DNA of 64,000 bases from Morchella semilibera (Eukaryota > Ascomycota > Pezizomycetes > Pezizales > Morchellaceae), in the NCBI GenBank assembly GCA_009192285.1, contig WBVU01000012.1:1922001-1986000 (forward strand). Reading direction: 5' to 3'. Shown piece by piece: positions 13,114-24,458 of this stretch. The notes under the pieces were generated by a model. That model saw nothing but the letters and a program-made list of their open reading frames with translations. It was not told the DNA's origin and ran no database searches. Made by a program: the position numbers and the translations under genes. How positions within the stretch are numbered: position 1 is the stretch's first letter; every line of letters begins with the position of its first letter.

Positions 13114-16100
13114 GGCCTGATGGGGGGCTTCTGTTGTCTAGTAGTTGTGGCGCTAATTGAATTTCCTTCAATTCTAGGGTCTAATTGGAGCCACATGAAT
13201 ACAATAGGCGGAGCTATGATCATGAGTGCTTATGTTGTTAGAGCACTATATCGGGAAAGGGGACGGGTCTTGCCGTCGCGGGGGGTAGGGTCTTGTAAGT
13301 ACATGTACTTATATGTATATATACATACATGTATCTAATGAAAGACCAGTCAGCGTTTTCTACCCCTCCAAGTACACCCCAAAAGCCCGGTTCCTGAGAA
13401 AACCACACACATACTTCCCCTCAATTTTTGTTCATTAGATCCGCTTCTGTGTTCCTTTTTACCTCTGATACTTATCCTTTCGTTGGCAGCCGTCTTCTTG
13501 CAGTTTGTATTTTTATCCACCAGTTTTTTATATATCTGCATAAAACAGGGCTCCTAGTTTTATAGGGCCTTCGATCCGAGTGTACTCTATTGATAGCCCC
13601 AAGAGGTCTAGTATCGTCATGGGTTGTAGATATACAACAAGTTTCGCACCGCTGATAATATTTCATACCTCCCTGGCCACCTCTGGTGAACACTAGCCCG
13701 AATGCCGTATCCTGGTCTCCCGGCATTTGTTCTGCCGATACGTTGAATTTTCTCTAGTGTTGTGCTTCGTTACTTGGCAAGATTATATAAGAGGAGATAA
13801 TTATAATGAAATTTATTTAGATTTAGACTGATACATTAATTAATGATTTTTGTAAATATTGGCCTGCACAAGGATTGGTACTTTTTTATATTTGTTAATA
13901 GTATGAAAGAAGAAAGAAAAAGAAAAGAAAAAGAAAAGAGAAAAAGTAAAAAAAAAAAAAAAAAAAAACAACGAGAGTGTCTTGTTCCTGTCTTTCATGG
14001 CTAGATATGACGAAGAGTTGGTGAAGATGGAGGAGGGGTGTCAGATATATACGATCTGGTGACTTGTATAATTGAAGGAGGGTCTTCGCGGGTCGGGGTA
14101 GGTGTATGGTCGATTGTATTCTGTAAGGTTGTGGTCATATTAGGGTATAGGTCATAAATGCGAGCTTATACCTGAACTAAGAATGGATTGAGAGCTAGTG
14201 TCAATTCCATCACAAGATTGTCTTGAATCAGTAAAGCGAGTGATGAATTGTGACCCACATGGCTTGGCGTGGAGTAGTTTACCAGGCAAGAAGGGGTGTG
14301 TTGACAGTACCGCAGTGGCCGTAGTTTTCACTGTCAACAGACTTACCTGACACCCGTAGTACATGTTTGGTATTGACCAGTTTATGCAATGTTTATTATC
14401 TATGATTGCGAAAATGCTGGTCATGTTAATGATCGCTAGGTGCAGTAATATTGGATCACTAATATAATTAGTTCGGCGCAGGAAAATAATATGAAATGAC
14501 TCAATGTACTTGTGCGGCTCGAGTCATTCACTAGATACGCCAAACTCACCAAGTGCCCGCATCTACAAACATGCAATCCATACTGTGTATACCTCCCCCC
14601 AAAACGTGCAAGAATGAAAGGTAGGAATTGACCTCGCTGCCAGACGAAACTCTATCAGCTATCGGCGAGTGGTTTTGGGGACTGCCGGTAGTGACGCCGA
14701 AATTTGGTGTTAATTCCGCGGCTCGTAAAATTAAAAGAGCCTATTGATACATCTATCTGAGCATGTTCCAGCAGCTAAAGTCCGCTTTATGGGGGAAGTA
14801 CTACTGCTATTTTAATTCTAAAGTTATCGAACATACAAGGGCTTCACAGATTAACGGTTTCAATGACACCCCCGTCTCTCCTTCCGAGGTGCTGCATGTG
14901 CGGCTATTGTGCTCAATACGAGCTCAGTCAGGAGCACAGTAGAAGTACTGTATATATATAGATCTACAGATGGATGAAATGAAAGAATTATATGAACTCG
15001 GCTTGCAGTACTATGTAGGCCAACCTTTCTCACAGAATTAGGTACATAAGTAGTACATGCACATGCACATTATCGTGTAAGTTATAGGTTTTGCAAATTT
15101 GAATTGATAACGACCACCACCCGCAAAACAACAGATATGTACATCTCAATGTACATGCTTATATATATAGTCTCTTTATGAATCAATGGCGGATATTGTA
15201 CAATGATAGTTGCGCGGATATAGCTACCGGGAATCGTAAGAGTATTAACGTCGAGCTAAAGGAAATGGGACGTAGTATAGTACTGCTGAATTCTTCTAGA
15301 ATGATAAAAAATGTGATGGGGCCGTTCAAAAAGAGTCATCTCGCCGCCAATAGAGTACGTGTAGTATTTGGATCACTACATGCATGTACATGTATCAACA
15401 AAAAAAAAGGAGTGTTCTTTTTTGGCATGTACCTCAAGCTCCCTTGCCAGAATAAACAACATTTTTCCCGCAACATAGATGTTTTTCTGAACCTTATCAG
15501 GGTGGCGCTGGCTAGGATGGGGGGGTGCCGGTTTGTGGTTCGGGACGCTTTCCTGGATAGAACTTTTGGTTGCTTAGTCAGGCCTAGTAGGACGTTTGGA
15601 TTGAGGAGTAATGGTATGCTAATTCGATTTATATTTTGACTCGTGAGTTTTGACTCTTGAGGTGTAACTAGCCCCCCAAATGCTCCCTCCTAGTACATAA
15701 AATCAAACGTATCATCTAGATATATGTACTTTATGTAGATGTATATAATACACATATACATACATGTAGTCTTAGAGCCTAGTACTGTAGGTACAAGATG
15801 CCGTATTATAACTCTTAATCTTATAATTACGATAGGGGAAAGCATAAGTACCTCACTTCTCACATTACCTCCCACCTAATAGATCCGAGTGCGGGGAAAC
15901 GGGGGTCAACTCACTTCAGTGCTTTTAAGAGTTGCAGTAGCTGGGTTGATATTACTCACACGGCAGTCGATCGATAGTATTTACGTATAAACAATTAATG
16001 CCCGAGTAGGTACTAATTCATATAGCTGAGAGAGATATATATACATGTATCTATTCCACCAATGGCATGTATTAATGTACTTATGCAGATTATGGTGTAA

Positions 16101-16503
16101 ATTCTATCTTCTAGTGGCTCCTGGCTTTTGGCTCAGGATCGGGTTCTTGATATACCAATTCCTGCTATGTACGGCTGAACTCCTGTAAAAGTCTCAACGC
16201 AGATCCCATGGCTCAAATATCAACTACATGTAAGGTATAGGCGCAAAGGAGAGGTACTGATCTATGAGACAGAGAACCTCCCAAAAGTGCGGCGCAACTA
16301 ACTCCATGTAGCGTTGAATGACTGAATCATTGGGGGGGAATTGACTCATTCTCTTAGACGTTAAAAGTAGATTATTGTATGTTATAATATAGACGAGCTG
16401 ATTGTGCTGCAGTGCTGAGGTGCTTATTTGTATTCCCTAGTCCTATCAGAGTTGAGAATCAGTGCATAAACAGCACGAATACTTTTTAGATACTTTTATA
16501 CAT

Positions 16504-16712
16504 GTACCCAAGGTGTTGGACTGGACAACGCCCAAATACCTTATCACAATACAACAAAATCGTACAGAACTTCTCTACCATACCTAAGTACTAAGCATAT
16601 GTATACTTGATGAAGAGTATCTGCACACTCATAAAATAGCCTGGTGTAGGGGTTGGTTCCCTTGTGGCTATGGAACCACCAAATGTGCATCACTTTCCGA
16701 CACCCTGGGGAC
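16504..16712. mobile_element. Inverted-repeat element, GTGATGCACATTTG family (copy B)
   Basis: The right end, read from 16712 leftwards on the minus strand, is CCAGGGTGTCGG followed by AAAGTGATGCACATTTGG. The left end (GTACCCAAGGTGTTGGA) matches only the outer part. The same terminal sequence bounds the element at 40046-40390. This copy is about 209 bp, non-coding and degraded at its left end. Confidence 0.45.
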
Positions 16713-17194
16713 ATACGTACATGTACCGCAGGATTTGGAGCGTTGCGCCCGGGTGTTAGGAAAGATCCTGTTGTGGTCTTAATGTATGGTTTTAAGAGGC
16801 AGAATAAAAGACCTACGAAATAAAGAATTAGATACAACAAATTACACAATGACAGTGAACGGAATATCAGCTCTTCGACCTGGCAGATCAGCTTTGGGCT
16901 CTCTCAGCCCAGACCTCCCAAATTTCACGGTTGCGCAAAGATTGGAGTTGCCATCTTTGCCCTCTACTAGTCAAATTTTTATCAATAGGACTTTGGTTGC
17001 TATGTAGGTACATATATACAGTCATTACCTACCTCGCTTGCAACAGCAAATACTCCTCGAGATTATTCCGGGAATTTTTGAACTTCACAACTACCCGAGC
17101 TCGAGCCCAAAGCCAGCTATTTCAAGACATAGAAGTAACAGCCAACTCGGTAGACAACGACCAGAGCTTATCCGTAACACCACCACTTGTAAGA

Positions 17195-17827
17195 GTAATA
17201 TCTTGCCCTCCAAGCCCTACACCAAAACAGACGGGAAGGAGGTCTTTTCCACGAGAGTTCAAACTCAAAGCAATATAGTATTACAAATGCACTTTGATTG
17301 AAACCCAAACAGGCGTGTATCAAAGCATTTCCAAACGGCTTGCTGCCAAAAAGCTCTGCATTACCCCAGCGACATTAAGAGGTAGGCTAGCGAAAGAGTT
17401 AGAAGTACAAGCTGCGGAAAAAGGGACAAGAAATTTAGGTCCAGGAAAAAGTGCACAATGGCCTGAATTGGAGTCACGGTTGTTGAGAGATTTTTGTGAC
17501 TTTCGAGCAAAAGGGCGTTCAATCAATCAATTATGGTTTATAAGAGCTGCTAGACGCCTCTTTGCAGAATTATATCCAGAAAAGATACAGATTTCTGCAG
17601 ACGGTGATAGGATATATGGACGCAAGTTCTCGGATGGTTGGTTCCCTGGACCCAGACACCGGTGGCGGATAGCATACAGAGCAAAAACAAAACAAGCACA
17701 AAAGGCTCCAGCAGAAGCACGCCCAAATATTATTCAAATGTGCTACCCAGACCAAGAAACGTTTCTCTCCAGGGCTGAGCTTCATTGGTCGGCCACTCCT
17801 GGGAGCATTCTTGGTGTAGGGGATTAA
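17195..17827 (+). pseudogene. Truncated CENP-B/pogo-type transposase DNA-binding region
   Basis: The frame reads PREFKLKAI, a TAG stop at 17276-17278, then YYKCTL and SISKRLAAKKLCITPATLRGR, which is a psq/CENP-B-like helix-turn-helix. A second part with QWPELESRLL, GRKFSDGWFPGPRHRW and RAKTKQAQK resembles the CENP-B-type second HTH of pogo/Tc5 transposases. The usual DDE domain is absent: the frame ends at 17827 after about 40 unrelated residues. The stop sits where the family usually has Gln, which a C-to-T change of CAG would produce. It is most likely a transposon relic; a short expressed DNA-binding protein starting after the stop cannot be excluded. Confidence 0.6.
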
Positions 17828-18827
17828 ACTGCCAGTTTGTCAATGTTCTCTATCTCGTTTGACTATGGAAAAACAGGTACTTTTGGCGCCTATCCTGTTT
17901 TCTCGGCTGTTTTGATGAATGGGTAGCCTTCTGAGTGCAGGGTAATAACTATAGAGCGCTGGGCCTCAGAAGTTTGAAACTTCGTTTGTTTGGAAGCTGG
18001 CTTGATTACCATCATTTTAATTTTGGCTGTCCTGATGGTAGGTATGGTTGACCCTTACTCCTCCGGTGGTGGGAGGGGGGGGGGTTCGCATCGTTGAGTG
18101 TCTCACATTTCTAAGCAACAGCTGCAGACGTCCGATCACTTTTACCTGTCGCTGTACCTTAAGGGTCGGGAAGTGAAACCTAGTATTTCATAACTTTAGG
18201 ACTTGGATTAGAACCGAATTTCAATGTAGACTCCTACTCTACAATCAGAATTTACCCACAGGCATTGGTTGTGGAGATATAAGGACTTTTGATAACTCCC
18301 CGTGATTTTTGTTATGTGTATTAGCCCTAACCCACAACCAATAAGGAAATGATAACTTGCGCAACATACCAGGATCTTTCCCAAAACCTGCGGTAGTCAT
18401 AACTGATGCATATAGCTGTGATCTATCGAAATGTGACACATCATATTTCGTCTTAACATGTTGCATGCATGGAGTAACTGTGTGGCCATGTAGTGGGTGC
18501 CTTTAAGTAAATATGTCTAAACAGTATCCCTTGGACGGATAAAACTTGTCAAATTCGCGACCTACCACTTTCAGCTAATATTAATCTCGTGTGGCAACTA
18601 TTGGAAATTCTTGTTTGGTTCGTTTGTTGCTATTTACCATAACAAGCAATATAATTGTTTGCATATTAGTGATATACTAGAAGCATACATGCACTGACAA
18701 AGATCGCACTGATAGGTAGGTCTATGATCCTTTATATATCACCTCTAGATTCCTGAATCCCTCAAGCTTTCACAAACAGTCTCAACTGAATGGACAAAAC
18801 AGTGCTATTAAAGGATTATATCGGCCT
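17828..18827. other. Intergenic, no gene seen
   Basis: No supported gene or RNA was found between the transposase relic and the rvt-like gene. A G-run lies near 18076-18085. Confidence 0.5.
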
Positions 18828-18950
18828 CTCCATCTCAACCCTCTTTCATCTTGACCCCTCTTCCTCCTAGTTCACCTTCCTCTCAACCCTTATTCCCCTC
18901 AACCCTGCTTCTTCTCAACCCTCCTTCATCTCGGCCCTCCTGAACAAGCT
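18828..18950 (+). promoter_or_regulatory. Pyrimidine-rich leader with TCAACCCT repeats
   Basis: Directly upstream of the rvt-like gene the plus strand is strongly C/T-rich and repeats the motif TCAACCCT at least four times (near 18834, 18883, 18899 and 18915). CT-rich tracts are common near transcription starts of fungal genes. A TATA-like ATTATATC lies near 18814-18821. Its role is inferred from position. Confidence 0.4.
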
Positions 18951-19084
18951 TTAAAGTCTAGGTCTTGTCTACTTCTCAATCCCTCAATCCCTCAATCCTA
19001 TTCGCGTTCATCGTGAACCCTTTACTACCTCATCACCCTCGCCATCATCCTGTACTTCACCTCCTACTTCCTCACCAATCCAAA

Positions 19085-21688
19085 ATGACGTCGGCATTCT
19101 CCCAAACCCTCGACTCCATCACAAAGACTAAGCTTCGGGTCCTTAAGAAGCAACACACTGCTTTCACCGAACATAAAGAGAAGACACTGCAATCCGCAGA
19201 AGCTGCGGCGGACCTACAAGAAAGGGTTAAAATTCTCCTCGATGGGATCAAGTCATGGAGCACTGAGACCAAACTGGGCCGTGATCCACCCGTTTACATC
19301 ACCAATATCAAGCAGATCCTCCCTCAAGCAAAACATGATCCGACTATTGCCAACTCATGTCTGCAGGAATGGGAGGCGAAAATTGTTCAAGACTTTGAAT
19401 ACGAGGAGGTCAGGCTTGAGTATGCCGAGCTTTTTGGAAAGCTATTGACAGAATGGGTTGAGAGTGCTGAGCCACAAAGCTCTCAATCACCAGACTCAGG
19501 GACCTTTGAAAAAGTTGGCAGGAAGGAAATGCACGAGCAACGTGCTATCTTCGAGGACAAGGTTTTTACCGAAAACAAAGTTGACAAAGATGCGATCCTC
19601 TCATATCTTGATGAACTATTCACATCTACGAAGGAGAGTAAGGTTCAACTGGAATCGATTCGTGAGGCTGTGAAGAAACAAGGTGATGAGATTGGGAATT
19701 CAATGTTTTCGACAGATGACTTGACACTCACAATTGCATCATTGCTCAAGTCTGACCTTTTGTCAAACGAGAAGAAAGAAACATTGAGAGAGTTTGATCG
19801 TGATGAAGTCATCTTGGGTGAGGTGGCTGATGTGCTGAACATGCATCTTTCGTCTATCTTCTCATGGAGTTGGGAAGGGGATAATACCGGCAGTGGAATT
19901 CCGGTAGAGATGCGTAGGCAGCTGAATCAGAAATACCGCGTTTTTCAGGATGAGGAGATTCTACAGGCACTGATGCTGGAATATATTGGAATGAAGTGGA
20001 CTGCCGTGCTCCGCGAGCTTTTCAAAGGAATGTTTAATTCCCCGGCCTGGAAGTCTGGTGTGGGAAAGTTATCAAAGGAGCAAAATGAAAGGAGGAAATA
20101 TTTCCTTAGCGACAGTTCTGGGGACCTTTCCCCTAAAGACAAACCAGCGACAATCGAGGGACTCCGCTATTATTCTCAACGGGATTCATTCTTCATGGCC
20201 CAGCTCGCTGAGGAGGCCGCTAATTATGACTCTGACTCTGTATCTGGGGATGATGATGGGGAATATGGCAAGAACGCCTTGGAAACCAAACAGTCTCTTC
20301 TTCATATTCTTAGAACTGAATGTCTCCTCGGGGAAGCAATTCATGGGGGCTTCACTGTGATACGCTCTGACTTCTCCTGGTTTGGCCCTGGACTCTCTCA
20401 CACTTCTATCCTCACCGTTCTCTCTTTCTTTGGGGTCTCTCCCGAATGGATTAAATTCTTTCAAACCTTCCTCGAAACTCCTCTCCGCTTTGTTGCCGAT
20501 GGTCCTTCTGCGCCAGTTCGAATTCGAAAGTGCGGTATTCCAATTTCTCATAGCATCAGTAACGTCCTCGGGGAGGCTCTGCTATTCTGCATGGACTATG
20601 CTGTAAACCAACGCGCCAATGGGATGTTCCTCTACCGTATTCACGATGATTTCTGGTTGTGGAACAGTAACCCTGATAATTGTGTAGAGGCCTGGAAGGA
20701 GATCCAAAAATTCTCGTCCCTTGTCGGACTCTCTTTCAATACCGAAAAGACAGGGTCGGTATCTGTTGGATCCTCGAGCAAGAAGCATCCAGAGCTACCT
20801 GCTGGAGATATCAAATGGGGCTTTCTCAAATTCGAGTCATCTGGGCGATTCATCATCGATCAATCCCAAGTTGATGTTCACATCGCAGAACTTAGACTTC
20901 AACTCTCGGCTCATAACTCCACTTTTGGCTGGGTACAGGCATATAATAAATACGTCTCCTCTTTCTTTGTCAATAACTTCGGAATCGCAGCTGAATGTTT
21001 TGGGCGTGACCATGTCGAGATGATCCTCACAACACTCGAACGTGTTCACCGCGAGATTTTCCCTACCGGCTCCGTAATCGATTATCTCGCAGAAAGAATT
21101 CAGCAGCGTTTTGGTGTGCAAGGCATCCCAGCTGGGTGGTTCTACTGGCCCACCGCCTTAGGAGGGCTGCAAGTCAGGAATCCATTTGTAAAGCAACATG
21201 CAATCATGGAGAAAGTTTTTCAAGATCCATCAAAAATCTTTAGAGATGTCATTGAGAAAGATCGGGAGTTATACAATTCCCAGAAGGATCTCTGGGACAG
21301 TGGGAGAGTTAAACGAGACGATTCGGACTACCCTCATCTCAAAGACGAGCCATTTATGGATTTCGAAGAGTATGTCATGACTAGAGAGAGTGGTTCTGCT
21401 ATTTGGCACCAGGCGTATGAGAGTCTGCTCGAAATCCCCGGCTGTTGCGACACCGCGCTTACACATGAAATGACTGTCGGGTTGAAAGGTATTTCAAAGA
21501 ACGCCAGATCGGCCCCTCATGAGATTGGAGGTCAAAACGGTTTGGATGAATACTGGCAGTGGATTTTGGCATGTTTCGGTGATGGAGTGATGAAGAAGTG
21601 GGGTGGTTTGGAAGCCGTTAGGCCAGGAGCGTTGCCTGTTGGTATGATGGATGCCTGGAGGAAGAGGGTGTTGAACTGGGAGCAGTAG
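19085..21688 (+). CDS. Reverse-transcriptase-related cellular gene, rvt-like
   Basis: A single exon of 867 residues, taking the ATG at 19085 (MTSAFSQTL). An in-frame ATG-less extension exists upstream, but it is a C/T-rich leader. The N-terminal half is charged and helical (possible coiled coil about residues 10-80). The C-terminal half holds a polymerase palm: motif A with Asp429 (VIRSDFSWFGPGLSH), motif B-like GIPISHSISNVLGEALL, motif C YRIHDDFWLW with Asp521-Asp522, and motif D LVGLSFNTEKTGS. The three catalytic Asp are kept. No integrase, endonuclease, gag or terminal repeats flank it. This matches the rvt class, single-copy domesticated RTs known in fungi and a few other groups. The alternative is a relic retroelement ORF, but 867 open codons in a region full of broken elements argue against that. 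Confidence 0.75.
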   Translation: MTSAFSQTLDSITKTKLRVLKKQHTAFTEHKEKTLQSAEAAADLQERVKILLDGIKSWSTETKLGRDPPVYITNIKQILPQAKHDPTIANSCLQEWEAKIVQDFEYEEVRLEYAELFGKLLTEWVESAEPQSSQSPDSGTFEKVGRKEMHEQRAIFEDKVFTENKVDKDAILSYLDELFTSTKESKVQLESIREAVKKQGDEIGNSMFSTDDLTLTIASLLKSDLLSNEKKETLREFDRDEVILGEVADVLNMHLSSIFSWSWEGDNTGSGIPVEMRRQLNQKYRVFQDEEILQALMLEYIGMKWTAVLRELFKGMFNSPAWKSGVGKLSKEQNERRKYFLSDSSGDLSPKDKPATIEGLRYYSQRDSFFMAQLAEEAANYDSDSVSGDDDGEYGKNALETKQSLLHILRTECLLGEAIHGGFTVIRSDFSWFGPGLSHTSILTVLSFFGVSPEWIKFFQTFLETPLRFVADGPSAPVRIRKCGIPISHSISNVLGEALLFCMDYAVNQRANGMFLYRIHDDFWLWNSNPDNCVEAWKEIQKFSSLVGLSFNTEKTGSVSVGSSSKKHPELPAGDIKWGFLKFESSGRFIIDQSQVDVHIAELRLQLSAHNSTFGWVQAYNKYVSSFFVNNFGIAAECFGRDHVEMILTTLERVHREIFPTGSVIDYLAERIQQRFGVQGIPAGWFYWPTALGGLQVRNPFVKQHAIMEKVFQDPSKIFRDVIEKDRELYNSQKDLWDSGRVKRDDSDYPHLKDEPFMDFEEYVMTRESGSAIWHQAYESLLEIPGCCDTALTHEMTVGLKGISKNARSAPHEIGGQNGLDEYWQWILACFGDGVMKKWGGLEAVRPGALPVGMMDAWRKRVLNWEQ

Positions 21689-21974
21689 ATGTAGTTGGGT
21701 CAAGCTAGGAAGAGAAATATCTGGAGATAAGTGGAGGAAATGGGTCAATAGCCAGGCAGCATAAGATGGTGCAATCACCTTCTTGCCCGCGCTTTAGGGA
21801 CGAAAATGAAGTTTCTGTTCGAATCATGAATGTTTCTTTTGTAATCAATCTATAGGTATCTTTTAGTAATACATTACTCCGATGGGTTGGTTTCCAAAGA
21901 TTTACGCTTGCTCTACGCTTGTCTCCTTTATAATAACCAGAGCTAGAATCTTTACTCCTTAAAATGTGATCGAT

Positions 21975-22245
21975 CAATGTCTCAAACACCGGCCTGTCCA
22001 GCCTGGTTCTGGACCCCACTCTACCAGCTGCCTCCATCGCCTTCAATGCCCTTACATTCACCATCTCATTTTTTTTTGCGTTATTCAGCGCAGATCTCTC
22101 ATGCTCATGATAACCCAAGGTATTTAGGCTCATCCCCTTTTCCAAAAATAGTTTTACCATCATCTGTACCTTATAGGGAAGAGTCGCAGTGACATCCAAG
22201 ACAGCCAGCGTACTTTCCCCATGGCACACGGTCACATCTAACTAT
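21975..22245 (-). pseudogene. Ankyrin-repeat-like fragment
   Basis: On the minus strand a frame reads MMVKLFLEKGMSLNTLGYHE and then ALNNAKKNEMVNVRALKAME, spaced like an ankyrin repeat. It starts after a frame break from another stretch reading ILELLLEAG near 22260. No start, complete repeat array or partner domain is visible. It is probably a decayed ankyrin gene piece. A further ankyrin-like stretch reads HAAKQSHLVVEHHLAERADV on the opposite strand near 22420-22480, so the locus may be rearranged, or one match may be chance. Confidence 0.3.
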
Positions 22246-22619
22246 ACCGGCCTCCAGCAAAAGTTCAAGTATTGTTCTATGCCTATTTTGGCTAATACCT
22301 CCAGTACCTCATACACGCGGATCACTCCATACTCTAACATCTTCTTCCTTGTCCATCTTTACCAGCTGCCTGGCTGATCAAGGCTCTACTCTGTCCGGTC
22401 TCCCCGACACCATATTCGAACATGCGGCAAAACAATCTCACCTCGTCGTTGAACACCATTTGGCGGAACGAGCAGATGTGCCCTCTACTGGGAAGGGCGT
22501 GATCCCCCGTTGTACTATTGTACGCGCTAGTTTGTTGAAATCCTTCATATCCGTCGATGATTGCTCTAGGGGTACTCTATCGAGACTAATAATATATTGC
22601 AGGACTTGACACAGAGATC

Positions 22620-23349
22620 ATGGAGTTCTTAATGTCCCTCGTTGCGCCAGGGAAAATACGGTGGTGTTGAGTAAAATCTCTAAGAGCATACATGTATTTA
22701 CTGGGCGTGCATTTCAGATAGCGAAGGTCCAATGAAATCCAACAATCCCGTGTTCTAGTTGATAAGCTGGATCGGAGGGGTGGGCTGGAGACGGCGTAGA
22801 GTCGACGATTGGTACAGATGACTGGGGAAGTATATGTATATAGAGAGCGGATAGATTGTCTTTACATGATTTGCAAGGCATGAAAAGAAGGGCGGGCGAT
22901 ATTTGTGGTACGAATGGTAGAGGTGTTATCTGCCATTATGAGGAATGCACGGACCAGCAAAGCAAGGCCGTTCTTCACATGCGGTCACTCGGCAGCCGAC
23001 CTAGCAGCATTGATCATTTTTTTTTATACTTTTTTTTTTTTTGTTTACATCATATCAGTAATCGATTTTTTTTTTATACTTCATACAGCAGCACTGATCA
23101 AAAACCACAGCCTTTTATTTTCTTTTATTTACATCATTAATTGCATCCAGCACTTAGGCTATGGCAATATCGCACCCCCAGAACTACCCCACCCGCCCCT
23201 GGCCGCGTTCAATAAAGAACACTTAGCGGGCGGGCAACATCCACCACCATCCTCAATAAAGGAAAGAAACGAAGACTAAGAAAGACACCAAATAAAACAT
23301 CTCGTTCATACAATTTATCTCCACCCGCACACGCTTACTCCTTCAGTTC
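22620..23349. other. Intergenic with T-runs, no gene seen
   Basis: The stretch has three T-rich runs (about 23018-23075) and no supported gene. It lies between ankyrin-like fragments and the LINE remains and may contain further decayed repeats. Confidence 0.4.
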
Positions 23350-23632
23350 TTCCCGTTGCGATCCTAAGTTTCTTTCCCTCTCTCCCCCTCTTTATTTCCC
23401 CCTTACCTGTTATGTTCCATTTACTCTTTCCAAATCTCCAGCGCCGTCTCGATTTTTTTTTCCATCCATAACAGCTGTGCGATCATCTTATGGTTTTGCA
23501 CTTTTCGTCTGCTACTCTCAGTTCAAGAGTATGCAGTTAAGATGTGCTTGACATCCTATTTCTCAGTGCCGAACTCATACTCTGCCAACTTCCTTTTGCC
23601 AATCAGTTGCATATAGCTGTTACACTTGATAT

Positions 23633-23770
23633 ATCAACAAGCTTTACAACTTATGTCTGGATCCTCCTGGGTCTCCTAACAGTTCCTGAGTTCCCTAGCG
23701 GTCTACTGGTGGTCTCCTGGGTCTTCTGGAACGCAAGAGATATCAGAAAATAGAGGTAATCTTGCTGATG
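23633..23770 (+). mobile_element. CATCAGCAAG small element, copy 1
   Basis: It begins ATCAACAAGCTTTACAAC and ends CTTGCTGATG, so the ends are near-perfect inverted repeats. The first 70 bases align closely with copy 2 (shared AAGCTTTACAACTTAT). It is non-coding, rich in TCTCCTG-type motifs, and interrupts the LINE downstream of its RNase H region. Confidence 0.65.
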
Positions 23771-24298
23771 TTTTCTGTCCATTACTTTGAATTGTATCTC
23801 GTACCTATGGCTTGGTCTGTGTAGTGCTCTTTCTTCGTTTCTCCCCAGTTCCCAGTCCTTCTCCCACTTTCGAATGGCGGTTTTTTTTTAAACTCTCTTT
23901 CCAAGTGTGCAAAGGACACAAATGCTTCTTCGTTGACGAGATAATTTCTGATTACTTTGGCCATCTTGTCCGCATACTCGTTCTTTCAGATTCCCTCATA
24001 TGCCTCGACCCACTCCAGTCTGACTGTCATTGTCTGCATCCTCGCAGCATCGCACTTCTATTTGATCTTATATGCAATTTCTTCTCCTGGCTTGGCTCTT
24101 CTCATTGTGACTTGCTTCATCGCCTCCTAGCTGTCCACTCTAATCGTGATAATATTACTCCTTCTCTGTGCCTCTTTTACCCCTATTTCAATGGCCTTTT
24201 TGATGCCTACCATCTCTGCGTCCATTATTTCCATTCTCTTTCCCAATCTGTACTCGACCTTCAACAACACCCCCCCCCCCCTTTCTGCACCTAACCTG

Positions 24299-24458
24299 CA
24301 TCAGCAAGCTTTACAACTTATATCTAGAGTTTCCTGAGCCTTCTAACAGTCTCCTGAATTCCCTAACAGTTTATTGAAAGTCTCTTGAGTCTTCTGAGTG
24401 TCTCCTGAATCTCCTGAAACCCCCAAAATATCAGGAGACAGATGCAAACTTGCTGATG
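24299..24458 (+). mobile_element. CATCAGCAAG small element, copy 2
   Basis: It is 160 bp, bounded by CATCAGCAAG and CTTGCTGATG, with internal repeats TCTCCTGA and TCAGGAGA. Reading the LINE across it places RT codons on one side and RNase H codons on the other, which shows insertion into the LINE. Flanking dinucleotides TG/TG could be a 2-bp target duplication. Confidence 0.7.

Larger units (their letters stand above)
11863..16503. other. 4.6-kb intergenic region, no gene seen
   Basis: No gene is supported. It contains a 92-bp inverted repeat, a 17-bp tandem repeat, an A/G-rich stretch ending in about 19 A near 13951-13969, and TACATGTA palindromes near 13296-13333, 15370-15390 and 15755-15770. 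Two open frames of 153-170 codons (15178-15639 + and 12391-11879 -) lack any recognisable motif and look accidental. Confidence 0.5.

Noticed and set aside
15178-15639. 153-codon plus-strand frame with ATG
   Set aside because: No recognisable motif, AT-rich composition like its surroundings, and no conserved-looking neighbours.
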